NCBI RefSeq assembly: GCF_003955665.1
Contig: NZ_RXHU01000072.1
Span: 1 to 42,849 of the forward strand
DNA from: Paenibacillus whitsoniae
Lineage (GTDB): Bacteria; Bacillota; Bacilli; Paenibacillales; NBRC-103111
Length of the DNA: 42,849 nucleotides
Reading direction: 5' to 3'
In this document: positions 39,415-42,849 of the stretch, piece by piece
Layout: every line of letters starts with the position of its first letter
Numbering within the stretch: position 1 is the first letter of the stretch
Made by a program: the position numbers and the translations under genes
The notes under the pieces: model-generated
The model's input: the letters and a program-made list of their open reading frames with translations, nothing else
What the model was told of the DNA's origin: nothing
The model's database searches: none

Positions 39415-39477
39415 ATTCGAACCTGCACCTTTCTGAAATCAATTCAGAACGCTCTAACCTACTTAAGCTATTGCTCT
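39402..39477 (-). tRNA. tRNA-like gene, apparent anticodon UGA, atypical short variable loop
   Basis: 76 bases folding as a cloverleaf. Acceptor AGAGCAA pairs with TTGTTTT (two G-U). U8, A14, G18G19 and A21 are present. D stem GCTT/GAGC; anticodon stem TCTGA/TCAGA with loop ATTGATT; T arm GCAGG-TTCGAAT-CCTGC is canonical; A73. CCA is not encoded. The apparent anticodon TGA would read Ser UCA, yet the variable loop is only 5 bases where serine tRNAs have a long arm, and base 37 is T instead of a purine. It is therefore an unusual, foreign or degenerate tRNA. A strong promoter sits directly upstream. Confidence 0.55.
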
Positions 39478-39483
39478 ACTGGA

Positions 39484-39513
39484 AATTTTACCAAAAAAAT
39501 TGTATCTTTTCAA
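39484..39513 (-). promoter_or_regulatory. Promoter of the tRNA-like gene
   Basis: Minus strand TTGAAA, 17 bases (AGATACAATTTTTTTGG), TAAAAT. The expected start of transcription coincides with the first bases of the tRNA-like gene. Confidence 0.7.
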
Positions 39514-39572
39514 CCACTATCTTATACATTCAAGGAGTGAATGTCTTTTTTATGATCCGCAAAGGAATCCCC

Positions 39573-40619
39573 CTAATTCTGAATCGACGTCAGAACGCCG
39601 TTCGTAAAATAAATATACTGCGCATTGAACAGCGACCCGCTGCGATACACCCATTGCTCCGTGGTACCGAGGCCGCTTGTCCATTTATTCATATCATCTG
39701 GCTTGCCCCAGGACAAAACAGCCTCCGATCTCGACATGCCCACGTAGACTTGACGGGCTTTAACTGCTGCTTGAGCTTTAGCTGACAGCCCTGCAATCGG
39801 ATTCGACGTGAAAAGTCCATCTTGCGCTTCCTGCAAACTTCCAAACTCTTTGGTGAACTCCCCTTTACTATTGCTAAAAGTAATCTTGTTACCGCTATAA
39901 CCAACGACAACAACCTCTTCGGTATGATCGTGGCCTTCGTAATTCGCAAAACGGGCGTCCAACCAGTACGTGTTTTGCTTCGAAATCCATTCTTCAATCG
40001 CGGCGAATCTTCTAAGTTCCTCCGCCCCTGCAGTCACCGAATTATCAATTGTGTTGATAAAGTCCTTTTCCGTGGACATGCTGAACGAGACTTTTTTTAG
40101 AGCGCCTACCGCGTCTTTATAGAACTTGGAGAGCGACGTTTTGTAGGTGCTTTTTGCGGTAATATCGATCCGCTTATTGTCCCCCCAAGCAACGCTCATG
40201 CCCAAGTAGTCTTGCAGCAGCGTTAATGGCGCATAGATGACCCAATTTCTCGTAATCGGATAATAATCTTGGCGGTAAAAATCATATTTCAGCTTCAAAT
40301 TGTATGAACTTTCATCCAAATTGCCTGTTGCGAATGGATATTTGAACAGCGCATTGTGATCCGGACGTACCAGCACAACACCATCATTTGTGTTAATCCT
40401 AAATATATCTCTGCTATAAATTGCAGAATAATCAGCGGCGCCGAGCACACTCCATAGTGGAACGTAGATCGCATAATTTTCTACGATCGGCGGATAGTCG
40501 CTCTCCAGCTTTTTACCGTTCACGTAAATTTGATACGACTCCTCTTCGGCGAAAGAGACAGCGCCAAAAGATAAAATCAACATCAAAACAACGAGCAGAC
40601 TTGCTACATACTTTTTCAA
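39573..40619 (-). CDS. Secreted stalk-domain protein (copper amine oxidase N-terminal type) with SmpA-like C-terminus
   Basis: 348 residues from a TTG start at 40619, set by GGAGG 7 bases upstream; this gives a clean signal peptide (KKYVASLLVVLMLILSFG). A stalk domain follows (about 25-165: IYVNGKKLESDYPPIVENYAIYVPLWSVLGA, ... YAPLTLLQDYLGMSVAWGDNKRIDI). A middle helical part (about 165-280) precedes a C-terminal VYVGMSRSEAVLSWGKPDDMN...QYIYFTNGVLTSI, which resembles the SmpA/BamE-like fold. The function is unknown; a wall-associated or secreted role is inferred. Confidence 0.82.
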   Translation of the reverse strand: MKKYVASLLVVLMLILSFGAVSFAEEESYQIYVNGKKLESDYPPIVENYAIYVPLWSVLGAADYSAIYSRDIFRINTNDGVVLVRPDHNALFKYPFATGNLDESSYNLKLKYDFYRQDYYPITRNWVIYAPLTLLQDYLGMSVAWGDNKRIDITAKSTYKTSLSKFYKDAVGALKKVSFSMSTEKDFINTIDNSVTAGAEELRRFAAIEEWISKQNTYWLDARFANYEGHDHTEEVVVVGYSGNKITFSNSKGEFTKEFGSLQEAQDGLFTSNPIAGLSAKAQAAVKARQVYVGMSRSEAVLSWGKPDDMNKWTSGLGTTEQWVYRSGSLFNAQYIYFTNGVLTSIQN

Positions 40620-40822
40620 GATGATCCCTCCATGTTCTATCAATTTGTAACATTATTCTATTATAAATGATAGAAATGCGAACAAACGGCGCGAAAGGAT
40701 AAAGATTCCATAAAGATTGGATTAAAAGTCAGCACATAGAAAAAAGCGGGAGCTCCTCACCGGCCATATTAGCACACATATAGAAAGATTTTTTGTTTAA
40801 AAAAACCATTAAAACACCAAAA

Positions 40823-40844
40823 GGGATGGCAATCATGCCATCCC
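40823..40844 (-). terminator. Terminator of the right-edge SLH protein gene
   Basis: GGGATGGCA-ATCA-TGCCATCCC on the plus strand, 9-bp perfect stem; the minus strand reads on into TTTTGGTGTTTT. Directly downstream of the stop at 40857. Confidence 0.85.
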
Positions 40845-40856
40845 TCCGGACAATTT

Positions 40857-42849
40857 TTACATATGCAGCCATTCCAATAGACGATACAGCACCACTGCAG
40901 CTTCCGCCCGAGTCACGGAACGCTCAGGATGGAACTTGCCATCCTCATAGCCTTGCATCAAATGTAACGCTGCCATACGGTGCACGGCGAAGTCCGCCCA
41001 GCCCGGTATCGCCGCCTGATCCGCGTAGCCTTTGTCTGCCGAATTAGCTGGAGTGGCCTGCTCGTAAGTATCCAGGATACGCGCTACCAGCACCGCCAGT
41101 TCTGCACGCGTCATGCCCTGATCGGGCATAAATGCCAGCGCATCTCCTGCTGCATAGCCCTGAATCCATCCCTTCTGGGCAGCAGCTGCGATGTGGGATT
41201 CAGCCCAAGCCGGAATGTGTTCGCCATCCTTGAATGTAGCAGGAGGCTCCGACGCCAGGTTGAAGGTTCTGGAGAGCATGACCACGAACTGAGCGCGAGT
41301 TACCGCCACTCCCGGCAGGTACACGCCTTCCTCCATGCCCGATACGACTTGCATGCCGGCGAGACGCTTCGTTGCTTTCTCCGCCCAATGGCCAGCCGTG
41401 TCCTCGAAACCAACCGGGGGCCCTGCAATGACGGCAATTGGGCTAAAATGATTCATTTCCGCCTGCAAAGTGCCGGCCTCCGTTATTTCGCCGCCAACAT
41501 AAATCCATCTCTTCTGTTGTTCGTTGTAATAATAAAGTGCAGGTTGCTGACCAGCAGGAACCTGCTCCGAAGCGTACCGGATCCTTACGATCATCGGCTC
41601 GGTGAGCTCGGTCCCCGTTGAGCTTGCTACATTGAACATCTCACTTGTCAGCGTGCCGGACGTCGGCGCCGGCGAGGCCGAAGACACCTCCATACGAACT
41701 TCGGTGCCTCTCTGCAAGGCTCCGCTCGGAATCCGAATCTCCAGAAGTCCGTTCAACTCCCCTTGCACCGTGGCTCCTGACTCCGCTGGAATCCGAATGA
41801 CAGTAGACATAGCCGGCGGTGTTAAAGGTGCTGACGGCGCTTCAGCCCCGCTCTCCGCTGAATCCGGAGGTGTCCCCGGTGGCGTCTCCGGAGGTGTCTC
41901 CGCAGGCGTCTCCGGCGTTGCCCCCGACTTCACAACCCGAACGGTTCGCACCGCTTCTGCCGCCGCATTGCCGGAGCTGTCCGTCACGTTGTAACGAACG
42001 GTATACGTACCGGCCCGATTCGTATCTACATCGGATGTAACCGATAACCGCGAGGTCACATCCCCTTCCCAGGCATCCACTGCCATAACGCCGCCATCCA
42101 CATAGGCCGCGTCGATTGGCACGACGGCCGGATTATCGCCAAGCACTGTAAGGATTGGCGCCACGGTATCCCTCACGACAACAGTCCTTACCGCAGTCGC
42201 GCTCATGCCAACAGCATTCGTGACCGAATAATGCATCTCGTACGTGCCGAGACGACTCGGATCGACCGTCCCTGTCACAACAACCCGGCTGTCGATATTC
42301 CCATCCCGTACATCACTCGCCACAAACCCCGGTTCCTCGTAGATGCTTCCCGCCTCAACAACCATCCTCGTCTCCCCAAGCAGGGTCAAAGACGGGACTC
42401 CTCTATAAATGCGAACAACAGCAGAAGCTTCGGGGCTTACATTCCCTGCGTTATCCAGTGCTCGGGCGTAGACTTCCGTCTCGCCTTCGGCGTCCACCAT
42501 TACGGCGCTTCCCGCGTAATCCACCCAGTCACCGCCGATGCCGAGCTTATATTGATACTTCTGAACGCCGCTATCCAGATCCGTGCTGCCCGATAGCGTA
42601 AAAGCAACCGGACCCGAGGTCCATCCTGCCTCACTCGTTTGAATCGTCGGCACCGTTGGAGCATTATGATCGGAATCATCCGGTTCCTGCGCCGGCACGC
42701 GAACGGTCCGCACCGCTTCTGCCGCCGAATTGCCGGAGCTGTCCGCCACATTATAGCGAACTGTGTACGTGCCAGCCCGACTCGTATCTACATCGGATGT
42801 GACCGATATCCGCGAGGTCACATCCCCTTCCCAGGCATCCACTGCCATA
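40857..42849 (-). CDS. Large secreted SLH protein, C-terminal part (runs off the window)
   Basis: 663 residues visible; the N-terminus lies beyond 42849. From the N-terminal side: bacterial Ig-like/DUF5011-type domains (GDVTSRISVTSDVDTSRAGTYTVRYNV and repeats), a bacterial Ig-like stretch with PTIQTSEAGWTSGPVAFTL, and a proline/threonine linker (ETPPETPPGTPP). A ZU5-like domain follows (about 380-500: VIRIPAESGATVQGELNGLLEIRIPSGALQRGTEVRMEV). Three C-terminal SLH domains (FEDTAGHWAEKATKRL, FKDGEHIPAWAESHIAAA, YADQAAIPGWADFAVHRM) anchor it to the wall. The last SLH ends at the stop, the usual order in such proteins. Confidence 0.85.
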   Translation of the reverse strand, partial: MAVDAWEGDVTSRISVTSDVDTSRAGTYTVRYNVADSSGNSAAEAVRTVRVPAQEPDDSDHNAPTVPTIQTSEAGWTSGPVAFTLSGSTDLDSGVQKYQYKLGIGGDWVDYAGSAVMVDAEGETEVYARALDNAGNVSPEASAVVRIYRGVPSLTLLGETRMVVEAGSIYEEPGFVASDVRDGNIDSRVVVTGTVDPSRLGTYEMHYSVTNAVGMSATAVRTVVVRDTVAPILTVLGDNPAVVPIDAAYVDGGVMAVDAWEGDVTSRLSVTSDVDTNRAGTYTVRYNVTDSSGNAAAEAVRTVRVVKSGATPETPAETPPETPPGTPPDSAESGAEAPSAPLTPPAMSTVIRIPAESGATVQGELNGLLEIRIPSGALQRGTEVRMEVSSASPAPTSGTLTSEMFNVASSTGTELTEPMIVRIRYASEQVPAGQQPALYYYNEQQKRWIYVGGEITEAGTLQAEMNHFSPIAVIAGPPVGFEDTAGHWAEKATKRLAGMQVVSGMEEGVYLPGVAVTRAQFVVMLSRTFNLASEPPATFKDGEHIPAWAESHIAAAAQKGWIQGYAAGDALAFMPDQGMTRAELAVLVARILDTYEQATPANSADKGYADQAAIPGWADFAVHRMAALHLMQGYEDGKFHPERSVTRAEAAVVLYRLLEWLHM

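Overview
The window is a chromosomal segment of a Paenibacillus-like Firmicute (family Paenibacillaceae). Signs are the 5' end of a 16S rRNA gene of that type at the left edge, many secreted proteins with S-layer-homology (SLH) or copper-amine-oxidase-like stalk domains, strong AGGAGG ribosome binding sites, frequent TTG/GTG starts, and Firmicute regulators (GlpP, NrtR, cre-like sites). No phage, transposase or CRISPR array is visible. Most genes lie on the minus strand.

Layout. 1-508: rRNA operon start reading left, with two tandem promoters. 509-5472: aromatic-acid-exporter-type membrane protein, small zinc-ribbon protein, non-canonical purine NTPase (DUF84), a membrane-anchored glycerophosphodiesterase with a small membrane partner, a VOC protein, a non-coding repeat-like stretch and a zinc-ribbon protein. 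5482-7578: secreted LRR plus stalk-domain protein. 7774-10374: an NAD salvage unit (nrtR, pnuC, nadR) with a repeated operator-like motif. 10369-15325: arylamine N-acetyltransferase and CbiA, an acyl-CoA-dehydrogenase-like flavoprotein, the yojF-bshB2 pair and a DUF805 protein. 15453-16376: XRE-methyltransferase fusion. 16442-23913: two-component system (giant hybrid kinase plus BTAD response regulator) next to a large SLH protein.

25349-25602 holds a HisD-family dehydrogenase preceded by what reads as a complete ribosome-mediated attenuator: promoter, 16-residue leader peptide with three consecutive His codons, alternative hairpins and a terminator. I rate this the most interesting signal of the window. 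25622-26866: AlkD-like and SRPBCC proteins.

27003-35672 reads as a glycerol-phosphate regulon: HAD-IIA phosphatase, GlpP antiterminator, MgtC-like protein, sugar/glycerophosphate-type ABC importer (binding protein and two permeases, no ATPase), two glycerophosphodiesterases and a lipoprotein. Three leaders in this block have a terminator hairpin with a related sequence element, and two have cre-like sites, suggesting GlpP and CcpA control.

35803-42849: FAD monooxygenase, a lipoprotein, an AT-rich patch with a pentapeptide-repeat membrane protein and a tRNA-like gene with its own promoter, a stalk-domain protein, and the C-terminal part of a second large SLH protein that runs off the right edge.
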